Assembly (NCBI GenBank): GCA_023664955.1
Contig: JAMPEV010000001.1
Span: forward strand, 1,086,780 to 1,150,779
Direction of reading: 5' to 3'
Length of the DNA: 64,000 bases
Source: Duncaniella sp.
Lineage (GTDB): Bacteria > Bacteroidota > Bacteroidia > Bacteroidales > Muribaculaceae
In this document: positions 8,583 through 17,103 of the stretch, in pieces
Position numbering within the stretch: the stretch's first letter is position 1
Layout of the letters: every line of letters starts with the position of its first letter
The notes under the pieces: generated by a model
What the model was told of the DNA's origin: nothing
Seen by the model: only the letters and a program-made list of their open reading frames with translations
Databases searched by the model: none
Position numbers and translations under genes: made by a program

Positions 8583-10193
8583 ATGGGAGATTGGCATGGA
8601 CCACAAGGTCCTTTTGATATTCCTGACATTCCCAACTATGTGCCACGCAGGCTGAAGCCATGGATTTTCCTACTCTTCGTGCTAATAGTGCAATTTTCCG
8701 GTGGAATTTATCTTGCCGCCGCATCCGATATGGTAGGAACCACGGCACTAATGCAGGAGGATATATTGATGGCCGGGTATGCCTCGTTGATTGGGATGTC
8801 GATAAACTTCTGCGTGATGTTCCGACTGAAATTCCGATTCTCAAATCGGGTCAGCCTGCTGACATGTTGCATGGTTCTAATCGCCGCAAGTGTGATATGC
8901 ACCCACACTGACAATGTGCCACTGCTTGTGAGTACATGCTTAGTGTCGGGATGGTTTCGCATGTGGGCCACATTTGCTTGTAACTCCACTATCCAGACGT
9001 GGATTACCCCTGAGCGCAACATGGGCGTTTTCTTCTGCTATGTCTATATTATTGTGGACGGCGTGATTCAGCTTAGCGGTATCTCCTCAATCTACCTTGC
9101 ATTTTACTCCCAGTGGGAATATATGCAATGGTTGATGACCGGACTACTCGCACTTATGATGGTAGTGGTTCTTATTCTTGTGAAGCCGGTCAAGGGCCCT
9201 ATTCAGATACCGTTACTTGGAATCGACTGGATTGGAGCAGGGTTGTGGGCCATCTTCATGCTCTGTTTCACCTTCGTCTGTGTCTATGGGAATTTCTACG
9301 ACTGGTGGGATGCTAATGAGATTGTATGGGCCACAGTGCTTGGTTTTGTATGCCTTGTCATAAACCTTTGGAGGGCAACATTCCTTCATCATCCCTACAT
9401 TTCATATCTGACAATGTGTAACCGGAATGTATGGCGAGCCACAGTGATTTACCTGGTATTTTTCACCTTAATGGCTACAGAGCATGTATCTGAGCACAGT
9501 TACGCTGCCACTATATTGGGGTTCGATGAAACTAACCTTATCGACCTTAACTGGTATGTGATTGCGGGGATAGTTGCCGGATGCGCATTTACCTACTTCA
9601 CATTTGCGACGCGACGTTGGAGGTATAAGACCATGACGGCAATTGGGTTTGGAATGGCGGCCGTATACTTGGCATACTTCTACTTCACTATCGACTATGG
9701 CGTTGAGAAAGAGGCGCTGTTCATTCCGCTTTTCTCCCGCGGATTTGCATCGGTGGTAATTTCCATTGTGTTCCTCACCTCGATGACACCGGGCGAGAGC
9801 CATCTACATTTCTTCGTGTTCCCCCAGGCCTTGACGCTTAATGGGTTTACGGGCGCGGTAATGGGGGCAACTTTCGGCCCGGCATTAATTGGGGAATTAC
9901 TTCGTCATGCCATGGCCAAAAATGCCGCTCTGCTAAGTGCATCAATGACCGATGTCAACCCTGCCTCTGTCCATATTCCACTTGGTCAACTCTATGGCAT
10001 GGTCCATCAGCACGCTCTTGTTGTGTCAATGAAAGAGATCTACGGCTGGCTTCTGATTGTGGCTCTCACAGCTTTTACCATTATCGCGGTAAGCTATGGA
10101 CCTTTGCGTCTATCGTCCATATTTCCAAAATGGAAAACCATCCGCAAAGGTATGAAACGGATCGTGAGTCGTGAATCAAGAGTCATGAGTTAG
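8583..10193 (+). CDS. MFS-type multidrug efflux pump, EmrB-like
   Basis: This 536-residue polytopic membrane protein has about 14 hydrophobic helices, the number of DHA2-type drug:H+ antiporters. It is diverged from classical EmrB, with a long soluble N-terminus (GPFDIPDIPNYVPRRLK) and many aromatic residues in loops. Assignment rests on topology plus the EmrA-type adaptor and TolC genes immediately upstream. The last residues (RIVSRESRVMS) are encoded by a simple repeated GAGTC/TGAGT-like stretch and may be a recent extension. The substrate is unknown. A bidirectional terminator follows. Confidence 0.82.
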   Translation: MGDWHGPQGPFDIPDIPNYVPRRLKPWIFLLFVLIVQFSGGIYLAAASDMVGTTALMQEDILMAGYASLIGMSINFCVMFRLKFRFSNRVSLLTCCMVLIAASVICTHTDNVPLLVSTCLVSGWFRMWATFACNSTIQTWITPERNMGVFFCYVYIIVDGVIQLSGISSIYLAFYSQWEYMQWLMTGLLALMMVVVLILVKPVKGPIQIPLLGIDWIGAGLWAIFMLCFTFVCVYGNFYDWWDANEIVWATVLGFVCLVINLWRATFLHHPYISYLTMCNRNVWRATVIYLVFFTLMATEHVSEHSYAATILGFDETNLIDLNWYVIAGIVAGCAFTYFTFATRRWRYKTMTAIGFGMAAVYLAYFYFTIDYGVEKEALFIPLFSRGFASVVISIVFLTSMTPGESHLHFFVFPQALTLNGFTGAVMGATFGPALIGELLRHAMAKNAALLSASMTDVNPASVHIPLGQLYGMVHQHALVVSMKEIYGWLLIVALTAFTIIAVSYGPLRLSSIFPKWKTIRKGMKRIVSRESRVMS

Positions 10194-10227
10194 CAATGGT
10201 GATGTGGTGAAATTACTTAAACCATAT

Positions 10228-10260
10228 AATGCCCGAGATATCACATCCCGGGCATTTCTT
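10228..10260. terminator. Bidirectional intrinsic terminator between convergent efflux operons
   Basis: AATGCCCG (10228-10235) pairs with CGGGCATT (10249-10256), followed by TTCTTT. It lies between the end of the EmrB-like gene and the end of the MacB-like gene on the opposite strand and could stop both transcripts. Confidence 0.75.
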
Positions 10261-10312
10261 TAACAATTGCAGCTGGTCACTAATGACCTGTTATTCTTAC
10301 TCTCATTCTTAT

Positions 10313-11530
10313 CTATTCGTATCTTATTGCTTCAATTGGGTCGAGACCGGCGGCTTTTTTTGCCGGATACCAACCGAAGAATACGCCGGTTATTGTGCAG
10401 ACTGCAAATGAAAGTGCCACGGAATAGAGCTGAATGTACACCGGCCAATGGGCTATCACCGTGACAAGCCATGAGGCCACAACACCAAGAACTATGCCGA
10501 TTACACCACCAGTCACACTTATTATCACAGCTTCGATTAGAAACTGAGACAGGATATCGATGCCTCTCGCACCAATTGACATTCTAAGACCGATTTCACG
10601 TGTCCTTTCAGTGACCGATACAAACATGATGTTCATAATACCAATACCACCGACGAGAAGTGAGATTCCTGCGATACAAGCAAGCAGCACTGTCATCATA
10701 TCAGATGTAGAGTTCATCATCTCGCTGAGTTCCTTCTGAGAACGGATTTCAAAGTCATCGTCCTCACCGTCACGAAGCTTATGCTGAGCACGTAGCACCT
10801 CAGTGATTGACTCAATAGTCTCTTCGGTTTCATCCTCTTTGACAGCACTTGCAAATAGGCCCTGAATATAGTCAATCGCAAGGATGCGTTTCATCACCGT
10901 GGTGTAAGGAGCGAGTACCACATCATCCTGGTCCATACCCATGGAGTTGGTACCTTTTGATTCCAACACCCCTATGACGGTCATCGGGATTTTTCCGAAA
11001 CGAATTACCTTCCCCACAGGGTCCTCGCCGTTCCGAAATAGATTATCCACGACAGTCTTACCCAGCACACATACTTTGGCTGCCGACTTGATGTCATGCT
11101 CGGTAAACATAGATCCTTCCTTCACTTTCAATTTACGAATGTCAAGGTAATCAGGAGTTATACCATAAATGGTTGACGGATAATTATTATTACCATTTAC
11201 AAGCTGGCCACCTGAATTGACCGATGGAGAAATAGCAGCTATACCGGGTAAATTCTGCAAGGCCTCATAATCAGCGACTTGTAGAGACTGCATATCATCG
11301 GCACTTTGGCGCACACCTCCTCGTTGCATACTTCCGGGATGAATCATAATCATATTGGAACCCATCTCAGAAATTTGGTCCTTGATACTATTCTTAGAGC
11401 CTTGGCCGATTGCAAGCATCGTGATTACTGAAGCAACCCCAATGATAATACCGAGCATCGTCAAGAAGCAACGCAACTTATTATTGTTGAGAGCTCTCAG
11501 AGCTATTTTCAGCAGATTAGCAAATTTCAT
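10313..11530 (-). CDS. MacB-like ABC transporter permease
   Basis: This 405-residue permease has a first helix (~18-40, FLTMLGIIIGVASVITMLAIG) and a large periplasmic MacB-PCD domain (~45-270). Three C-terminal FtsX helices follow, including GIGIMNIMFVSVTERTREIG and a terminal GVFFGWYPAKKAAGLDPIEA. ABC proteins of this type do not transport through the membrane. They drive periplasmic substrates through a MacA-TolC assembly by mechanotransmission. Its start overlaps the stop of the ATPase gene by 1 base, and the ATPase is a separate protein here, unlike fused E. coli MacB. It is the last gene of the four-gene minus-strand operon. Confidence 0.92.
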   Translation of the reverse strand: MKFANLLKIALRALNNNKLRCFLTMLGIIIGVASVITMLAIGQGSKNSIKDQISEMGSNMIMIHPGSMQRGGVRQSADDMQSLQVADYEALQNLPGIAAISPSVNSGGQLVNGNNNYPSTIYGITPDYLDIRKLKVKEGSMFTEHDIKSAAKVCVLGKTVVDNLFRNGEDPVGKVIRFGKIPMTVIGVLESKGTNSMGMDQDDVVLAPYTTVMKRILAIDYIQGLFASAVKEDETEETIESITEVLRAQHKLRDGEDDDFEIRSQKELSEMMNSTSDMMTVLLACIAGISLLVGGIGIMNIMFVSVTERTREIGLRMSIGARGIDILSQFLIEAVIISVTGGVIGIVLGVVASWLVTVIAHWPVYIQLYSVALSFAVCTITGVFFGWYPAKKAAGLDPIEAIRYE

Positions 11531-12279
11531 CAGTCATTATCTTTGGGAAGAGCCTCCAATGCTTTGTGGGCTGACTTCGGGTTATCATTATAAGTATCGG
11601 CTATCACCTTACCATCACGCAGCACAATGTTGCGCGAAGAGTAGTCGGATAGTTCAGGATTATGGGTAACGAAGATGATAGTGCGACCTCGACGATGCAG
11701 TTCCTGAAAAAGAGTAAGAATGCTGAACGAAGTCCGGGTATCAAGATTACCGGTTGCCTCATCAGCAAGGATAATCACCGGGTCATTAACCAGAGCACGA
11801 GCAATCGCCACTCGTTGCTGCTGACCGCCCGACATCTGGTTACTCTTGTGATACAACCTATCTTTCAGTCCCACGGCATCGAGAGCCTTTTCAGCACGCT
11901 CATGACGTTCCTTAGAACTTACCGAGGAATTGTAGAGCAATGGGAGCTCCACATTCTCGATAGCTGTAGTCTTAGGGAGCAGATTGTAATTTTGGAACAC
12001 AAAACCGATTTTGCGATTTCGAGTAATAGCTCGCTGATTCTTCGACATTGATTGCACGGAAATACCATCCAATTCATATATTCCTGAAGTGGGAGTGTCA
12101 AGACAACCAAGAATGTTGAGCAAAGTCGATTTTCCTGAACCGGAAGCACCCATTATCGTGACAAACTCCCCCTTCCGGATGGAGAATGAAACGCCACGGA
12201 GAGCCTTAACCTTCTCGCCACCTACCATGAACTCACGGCGGAGATTCTCAACACGAATTATTTCTTTCTTTTCGCTCAT
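11530..12279 (-). CDS. ABC transporter ATP-binding protein (MacB/LolD type)
   Basis: This 249-residue ATPase has Walker [10 protein letters not shown] (~44), Q-loop [10 protein letters not shown], signature [15 protein letters not shown] (~150), Walker [14 protein letters not shown] and H-loop VTHNPE. It powers the adjacent MacB-like permease. The order adaptor, ATPase, permease with 1-12 bp spacing marks one operon. A C-terminal tail (~residues 225-249) has no obvious function. Confidence 0.94.
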   Translation of the reverse strand: MSEKKEIIRVENLRREFMVGGEKVKALRGVSFSIRKGEFVTIMGASGSGKSTLLNILGCLDTPTSGIYELDGISVQSMSKNQRAITRNRKIGFVFQNYNLLPKTTAIENVELPLLYNSSVSSKERHERAEKALDAVGLKDRLYHKSNQMSGGQQQRVAIARALVNDPVIILADEATGNLDTRTSFSILTLFQELHRRGRTIIFVTHNPELSDYSSRNIVLRDGKVIADTYNDNPKSAHKALEALPKDND

Positions 12280-12291
12280 AAGTTATTGGTT

Positions 12292-13473
12292 TTATTTCTT
12301 CTTATTTCGACCCGGGGGTTGGGGCGCAAAGGGACTTTGCTTGTCGGACACCCCGTCGGATTGTGTCATCGCCATGTTGGTTTCATAACCGGTAGCCACC
12401 TCCGTGCCAGCTGAAATTCCACTAAGCACACTTGTCTTAATTCCGTTAGTCATACCAATTGCTACAATCTTATTTACGAGTGAATTACCCTCAACTACCC
12501 AAATGGTGCGCTGGTCAGGCTGAAGTTTGGCATTGTCTATGGCATCACTCGGCTGAGGAAGGTTCTTTGCGTCAGGATAATTTCCAGGCTCAAAGGTGAA
12601 AGCATTTGCCGGAAGGAGCAACAAATTTGTCTCGCTCATTGTGAAGATAGTGAGGTTAGCTGTGAGACCGGGAATCAATTTGTGCTCAGGATTAGGGACT
12701 CCGACAATTACCTCATAAGTAACCACATTGCTTTCAGTGGTCGGAGAAAGGCGCACCTGAGTTACAGTGCCCTCAAACATATCATCGGGATATGCGTCAA
12801 CCGAGAATGTAACTTTCTGACCTACTTTCACCTGACCTATATCAGCCTCATCCACATTACCGACAACCTGCATATTGTCAAGGTCGGCGATGGTATAAAG
12901 ATTAGCAACGTTCATGCTTGAAACGACAGTCTGACCTACTTCCACATCTCTTGATATAACAATACCGTCAATCGGAGAATAAATCTCAGCATAATTGAGG
13001 TTTTTCGCCGCCCTCACACGGTCAGCTACCGCTTTATCGTAAGCCGCTTTTGACACCTCGTAATCCTTTTGGGAAGTCTGGAACTCATAGTCGCTGATTA
13101 ACTGCTTATCGTGAAGAGCTTTGTCACGTAGATAGTTAGTACGGTTATACTCATAGGTATACTGCGCCGACATTACATTGGCCTCAGCACTTTTATAATC
13201 ACTTTCGAGCACTGTTTTCTCGATTTCGGCAATAAGTTCACCCTTCTTTACCACACTGTTAAAGTCAGCATAAAGCTTATCAATAATACCGGTGACTTGA
13301 GTACCGACATCTACCTGGGTAACCGATTCGAGAGTACCGGTAGCAGTTACATTTTCTGTGAGCTCACCCATTTCAGCCTTTACCGTGGTGAGATGCACCT
13401 TATTTTCCTTTCCACAAGCACTGACAATCAGCAGTAGTGCCAATGGAGAGATCAGTTTTAGCATTAATTTCAT
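12292..13473 (-). CDS. MacA-like periplasmic adaptor lipoprotein
   Basis: This 393-residue adaptor carries a lipoprotein signal peptide with lipobox LIVSAC (Cys20). After it come the first lipoyl half (ESVTQVDVGTQVTGIIDKLY), a helical hairpin (~95-160), the second lipoyl half (YSPIDGIVISRDVEVGQTV) and beta-barrel and membrane-proximal domains. It connects the ABC permease to the TolC-like duct. Its start overlaps the end of the upstream TolC gene by 4 bp. The C-terminus is basic and proline-rich (PFAPQPPGRNKKK). Confidence 0.93.
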   Translation of the reverse strand: MKLMLKLISPLALLLIVSACGKENKVHLTTVKAEMGELTENVTATGTLESVTQVDVGTQVTGIIDKLYADFNSVVKKGELIAEIEKTVLESDYKSAEANVMSAQYTYEYNRTNYLRDKALHDKQLISDYEFQTSQKDYEVSKAAYDKAVADRVRAAKNLNYAEIYSPIDGIVISRDVEVGQTVVSSMNVANLYTIADLDNMQVVGNVDEADIGQVKVGQKVTFSVDAYPDDMFEGTVTQVRLSPTTESNVVTYEVIVGVPNPEHKLIPGLTANLTIFTMSETNLLLLPANAFTFEPGNYPDAKNLPQPSDAIDNAKLQPDQRTIWVVEGNSLVNKIVAIGMTNGIKTSVLSGISAGTEVATGYETNMAMTQSDGVSDKQSPFAPQPPGRNKKK

Positions 13474-14771
13474 AATGATACTGTTGATGTTCTGTAATAT
13501 TCTATCATTTTCTGTCCTAAAAGAGCCATATATTTTGACTGAAGTAGAGCCTGGCGGGCTTCCACAAGATTATTGTGGGCAGTCATCAACTCTACCGGGT
13601 TTACAAGTCCGAGGTTAAACTGCTCGTTAGTCAATTCATTACTTGTATGAGCGGAAGCCAACTGTTCGACCGCAGCTTTGTAACGGCTCTGAGCTGACCG
13701 AGTGTCGATATACCAATTCTCCACCGCTTGGGCTAGGTCTGTGAGACGTTGGTCGGAGTCGAGCTGCGCATTCAATTTCTGAATCTTCGCACGGGAAACT
13801 GCAGTTTTGGTTCTCCTATTGTCGAGAATTGGGATTGAAAGTGTCAGCCCGATATTCTCACTCCACGCTTGCTTCAATTGGTCGCCAAAGGATCCACCCG
13901 GAGCATAATATCCGGTTCCGACGCCGGCATTAAGTGAGATTTTCGGAAGCCCTGATGCCTTAGCTATTTCCACATCGAGATCAGCGCCATTCACTTCAAG
14001 TCCAAGACCTTTCAGCTGAAGGTCGGTGAGTACGGCAAGGCGGTAGCTATCCTCAATGGGAGGAAGAACTGCAAGAATTTGTTCAGAGGTAATTTCGATA
14101 TCGGCGAGCTGTACTTCGCGTTCGATACCCAATTCGAGAAGTTTCTTAAGCTCAATACGGCGAGTATCGTATGTACCTTGTGCGTTAACGAGATTATACT
14201 GGTCCTGTTGATGCTGAGCCTTTAATTGGGCATAGTCCACTTTCGAAGCGCGACCCGCCATCATGAGCTGGCACATCCTATCAGCTTGAGCACCGCTGAG
14301 TTTCTCAGCCTCTTCATAAATAGCGATAGCTTCACGTGCGTATAGGATGTTGAGATAAACTTGCAGGAGGGCGGTTTCGAGAGAGCGCATTGCGTCTTGA
14401 GTGTCGAGCTCACTGATTTCAGTATTCAGCTTGTTACGCTTAATGCTGTTTTCACGTTCGCCACCATTCCAGACAGTCCATCCGGCGTTCAGTCCCACCT
14501 GACCATTGTAAGCGTTTTTATTCCCTTTGCCCCAGGGCATATTCGTGAAACCATGGGTTGTGTTGAAGTCGAGCGTTGGCTCCCACTGTGCCCTGGCTTC
14601 ATTCATAGCGAGTTGAGAAGTCTGTTCACCCAAGCGTAACTTTTGCAGAGAGATGTTATGAGCCTTCGCATATTCAACACATTCGTCATAGTTCCACACA
14701 TCGTCAGCAGCCAAAGATCCGATAGAGATTGCCGTCGAAAGGATTGTTGATGTTATAACTCTTGTATTCAT
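13470..14771 (-). CDS. TolC-family outer-membrane efflux protein
   Basis: This 433-residue OEP protein has a signal peptide (MNTRVITSTILSTAISIGSLAA), then WNYDECVEYAKAHNISLQKL, which is the usual start of the Bacteroidota TolC fold. Two coiled-coil repeats include LSIPILDNRRTKTAVSRAK. An in-frame extension upstream to 14825 crosses the promoter and lacks signal-peptide character, so the ATG at 14771 is chosen. It is the first gene of the TolC-MacA-ABC-MacB operon. Confidence 0.92.
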   Translation of the reverse strand: MNTRVITSTILSTAISIGSLAADDVWNYDECVEYAKAHNISLQKLRLGEQTSQLAMNEARAQWEPTLDFNTTHGFTNMPWGKGNKNAYNGQVGLNAGWTVWNGGERENSIKRNKLNTEISELDTQDAMRSLETALLQVYLNILYAREAIAIYEEAEKLSGAQADRMCQLMMAGRASKVDYAQLKAQHQQDQYNLVNAQGTYDTRRIELKKLLELGIEREVQLADIEITSEQILAVLPPIEDSYRLAVLTDLQLKGLGLEVNGADLDVEIAKASGLPKISLNAGVGTGYYAPGGSFGDQLKQAWSENIGLTLSIPILDNRRTKTAVSRAKIQKLNAQLDSDQRLTDLAQAVENWYIDTRSAQSRYKAAVEQLASAHTSNELTNEQFNLGLVNPVELMTAHNNLVEARQALLQSKYMALLGQKMIEYYRTSTVSL

Positions 14772-14794
14772 ACGGATATCAAAATTTACATCCG

Positions 14795-14826
14795 CAAAGT
14801 AACATATATAAAAAGCGATTGGCAAA
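14795..14826 (-). promoter_or_regulatory. Promoter of the TolC-MacAB operon
   Basis: On the minus strand, TTTG (14826-14823) is followed by about 21 nt and TACTTTGC (ending near 14795). This is one base short of the TAnnTTTG consensus. The -33 element lies in the loop of the upstream gene's terminator hairpin, so promoter and terminator share DNA. Confidence 0.55.
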
Positions 14827-14843
14827 AAACTTCAACCAATCGC
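14809..14843 (-). terminator. Intrinsic terminator of the PorE-like gene
   Basis: On the minus strand, GCGATTGG (14843-14836) pairs with CCAATCGC (14822-14815), followed by TTTTT. It is downstream of the stop at 14915 and overlaps the promoter of the next operon. Confidence 0.75.
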
Positions 14844-14914
14844 CTTTAATGTTCAATGAATCCTATTAGTGATCTTCAGAACGACACCTTTTGGGATTGG
14901 GGAATACAGAGTAC

Positions 14915-16858
14915 TTACATAATTCTGAATTCTGTGCGGCGGTTGATTTGGTCGGCGATCTCTTGAAGGTCAGTTGGGAGGGTTGAAATATACTCTTCAT
15001 CGAGTATTTGCCCTTCCGGAAATTGCGGGAATAATCGTTCAAGGCGCTTAGTTATAACCTTAGGCACCGTTTTTCCATAGCCGCGGGCTTTTAGCCGGTC
15101 TGCGGTGATACCTGCCCTTACAAGATAATCAACTACGCTATGAGCGCGTCGAAGAGACAAGTTCTCATTGTAGCTCTCAGAGCCATGACGGTCAGTGTGG
15201 GAACCCATCTCAATGGATATTTCCGGATTATCGCACATCATTTGCACCACCTCGTCAAGGACTTTCTCCGATTCCGGCCGCAAAGAGGCCTTGTCGAAAT
15301 CGTAAAATATATTCTCGATGATATTAGGCTTGATTAGAGAAGCGAGGTAAAAGTCAATTGCATAATCAGCGTCAGCTTCTTCCTCATGGGACTGAAACGC
15401 CTGAGAATCATTTAGATGTCCCTCAGCTCCCGCCATCATCACATATTTCACCCCTCGTTCGAGCGGCAACGTGAAACTTCCATCAGGGCGTGTAGCAGTC
15501 TTTTGATTGGTTCCATCGTTCCCTACAACTCTCACTATGGCTCCGCTAAGCGGCTCCTCATCTTTGTCAAACACATGCCCGGAAAGGGTAATCTTAATGT
15601 CGGGCAGCTCAAACGAATATATGTGGTCATATCCACGTCGGTCACCTCGGTTTGAGCTTAGGAATCCCGCTTCTCTTCCAGGGGTTGAGTAGGTGATTCC
15701 GAAGTCGTCACCCTCGGAATTAATCGGACTTCCCATATTCTCCACTTTCCAATTGCCGGAAGGGGTGAGTGATGCCCGGAATAAGTCAAGCCCTCCTAAA
15801 CCCGGATGTCCATCGGAGGCAAAAAGCATTACGGAATCAGTCAACAGATACGGAAACATCTCATTACCCGGAGTGTTAATTTCATCCCCTAAATTCACCG
15901 GTTTCAAATCCAAATCGGCGAGGCTGATCCTCCAAATATCTTTACCACCAAATCCCGGCCGATCGGAGGTGAAATATAGATACTCTCCCGATGGGCTTAC
16001 TGCGGGATGGGCGTAGGAGTACAGCGTGTCTGTTCCAATATTCATTTTATCTGCATCACTCCATTGTGCGTCCGAGCGATGTGATACGTATATTTCAGCC
16101 CTTGAGTCATACTGATTTGAACCATTGACACGTGATAGATACATCGTTGTCCCATCGGGCGAGAATGAGACCACACCCTCGTCTGATTCAGTGTTAAGTT
16201 CCCCCTCCACCGGCAACGGTGCAAGCCATCGACCGTTATCATCCTTGCGAGCCACCCACACGTCACCCTGCTTCATCCCGGTGACTTCACTTTTCTTCGT
16301 ACCTTTTGCTTGCTCATTGGTAGTGGTGAGATAAAGCAAATCTCCATTATACATGGGTGAATAATCTGACCTGCGAGAATTGAATATTTTCGCAGGCTTC
16401 ACCACGTAGCGGGTCTTGTTTTTCTTCAGTTCCGCACTTTTCCTTGCACCGGCGAGTCCCGCATTTGCGACTATATTAGAAGGGTCAAAATGTAAATAAC
16501 ACTCATAGTTTTCGATAGCGGCCTTGTAATTTCCTTCACTATGCTGTGACTGCGCAAGCCGCAATATCACCACTGAATCAGGATACCCGTAACGCAGAGC
16601 ATTCCGATAGGCAGCTGATGCGTTAGCTTTTCGACCTGTAAGCCGATAACATTCAGCCATTTTGAATGCCACTTCGCCTCGCAGCTTGCGCTGATCCTTG
16701 GATTTGAGAGTACTATATATTTTTTTATATGACTTCGATGCATCAAAGTATTCCCCTCGTTCCATTTGCATGTCTGCGTCAGCAAGTTTCACGCTTGAGC
16801 ATGAACCTAACGTGATAATTGTGAGAACAAGTAATATTTTATGAATTAGTCTTTTCAT
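14915..16858 (-). CDS. PorE-like OmpA-family lipoprotein (TPR, WD40-like, CRD, OmpA)
   Basis: This 647-residue lipoprotein has lipobox LGSCSS (Cys20). Its domains in order are TPR-like helices (~25-145), a PD40/WD40-like propeller with repeated SPDG and FTSDRPGFGG motifs (~150-420), and a carboxypeptidase-regulatory-like beta domain (LSGHVFDKDEEPLSGAIV, ~435-510). A C-terminal OmpA domain that binds peptidoglycan follows (~530-647, with DFDKASLRPES and SHTDRHGSESYNENLSLRRA). This is the architecture of PorE of the type IX secretion system, but similar proteins exist without a T9SS. No other por gene lies in the window, so a secretion role is unproven. It is a single-gene unit with its own terminator. 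Confidence 0.85.
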   Translation of the reverse strand: MKRLIHKILLVLTIITLGSCSSVKLADADMQMERGEYFDASKSYKKIYSTLKSKDQRKLRGEVAFKMAECYRLTGRKANASAAYRNALRYGYPDSVVILRLAQSQHSEGNYKAAIENYECYLHFDPSNIVANAGLAGARKSAELKKNKTRYVVKPAKIFNSRRSDYSPMYNGDLLYLTTTNEQAKGTKKSEVTGMKQGDVWVARKDDNGRWLAPLPVEGELNTESDEGVVSFSPDGTTMYLSRVNGSNQYDSRAEIYVSHRSDAQWSDADKMNIGTDTLYSYAHPAVSPSGEYLYFTSDRPGFGGKDIWRISLADLDLKPVNLGDEINTPGNEMFPYLLTDSVMLFASDGHPGLGGLDLFRASLTPSGNWKVENMGSPINSEGDDFGITYSTPGREAGFLSSNRGDRRGYDHIYSFELPDIKITLSGHVFDKDEEPLSGAIVRVVGNDGTNQKTATRPDGSFTLPLERGVKYVMMAGAEGHLNDSQAFQSHEEEADADYAIDFYLASLIKPNIIENIFYDFDKASLRPESEKVLDEVVQMMCDNPEISIEMGSHTDRHGSESYNENLSLRRAHSVVDYLVRAGITADRLKARGYGKTVPKVITKRLERLFPQFPEGQILDEEYISTLPTDLQEIADQINRRTEFRIM

Positions 16859-16932
16859 CTGGGAATAAATCTTATCACTTAATTAACGAGGAAATACCTC
16901 TGATATTGAATCGAAACCACAAAAAATTTGAC

Positions 16933-16970
16933 ATCGGATTAGGAAAAAACCTCCGATATGAGTACCTTTG
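16933..16970 (+). promoter_or_regulatory. Promoter with adjacent palindrome upstream of the response-regulator gene
   Basis: TACCTTTG (16963-16970) fits the -7 consensus. Immediately upstream, ATCGGA (16933-16938) and TCCGAT (16952-16957) form an inverted repeat with a 13-nt centre occupying the -33/spacer region. No TTTG lies at the right -33 distance, so the promoter may depend on a bound regulator or be repressed by one. The transcript would have a ~125-nt leader before 17104. Confidence 0.5.
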
Positions 16971-17103
16971 CATTGTACTGTCATAGCTGATTTAGAGTGT
17001 GTCTAATAATAAAAGTTAATATGAGGATAATTTTTACAGAGACACTCAACCAAGCAACTGCTTGCAGCTCCCTTAATCAGTACTTTGTTAATCTCCATTT
17101 ACG

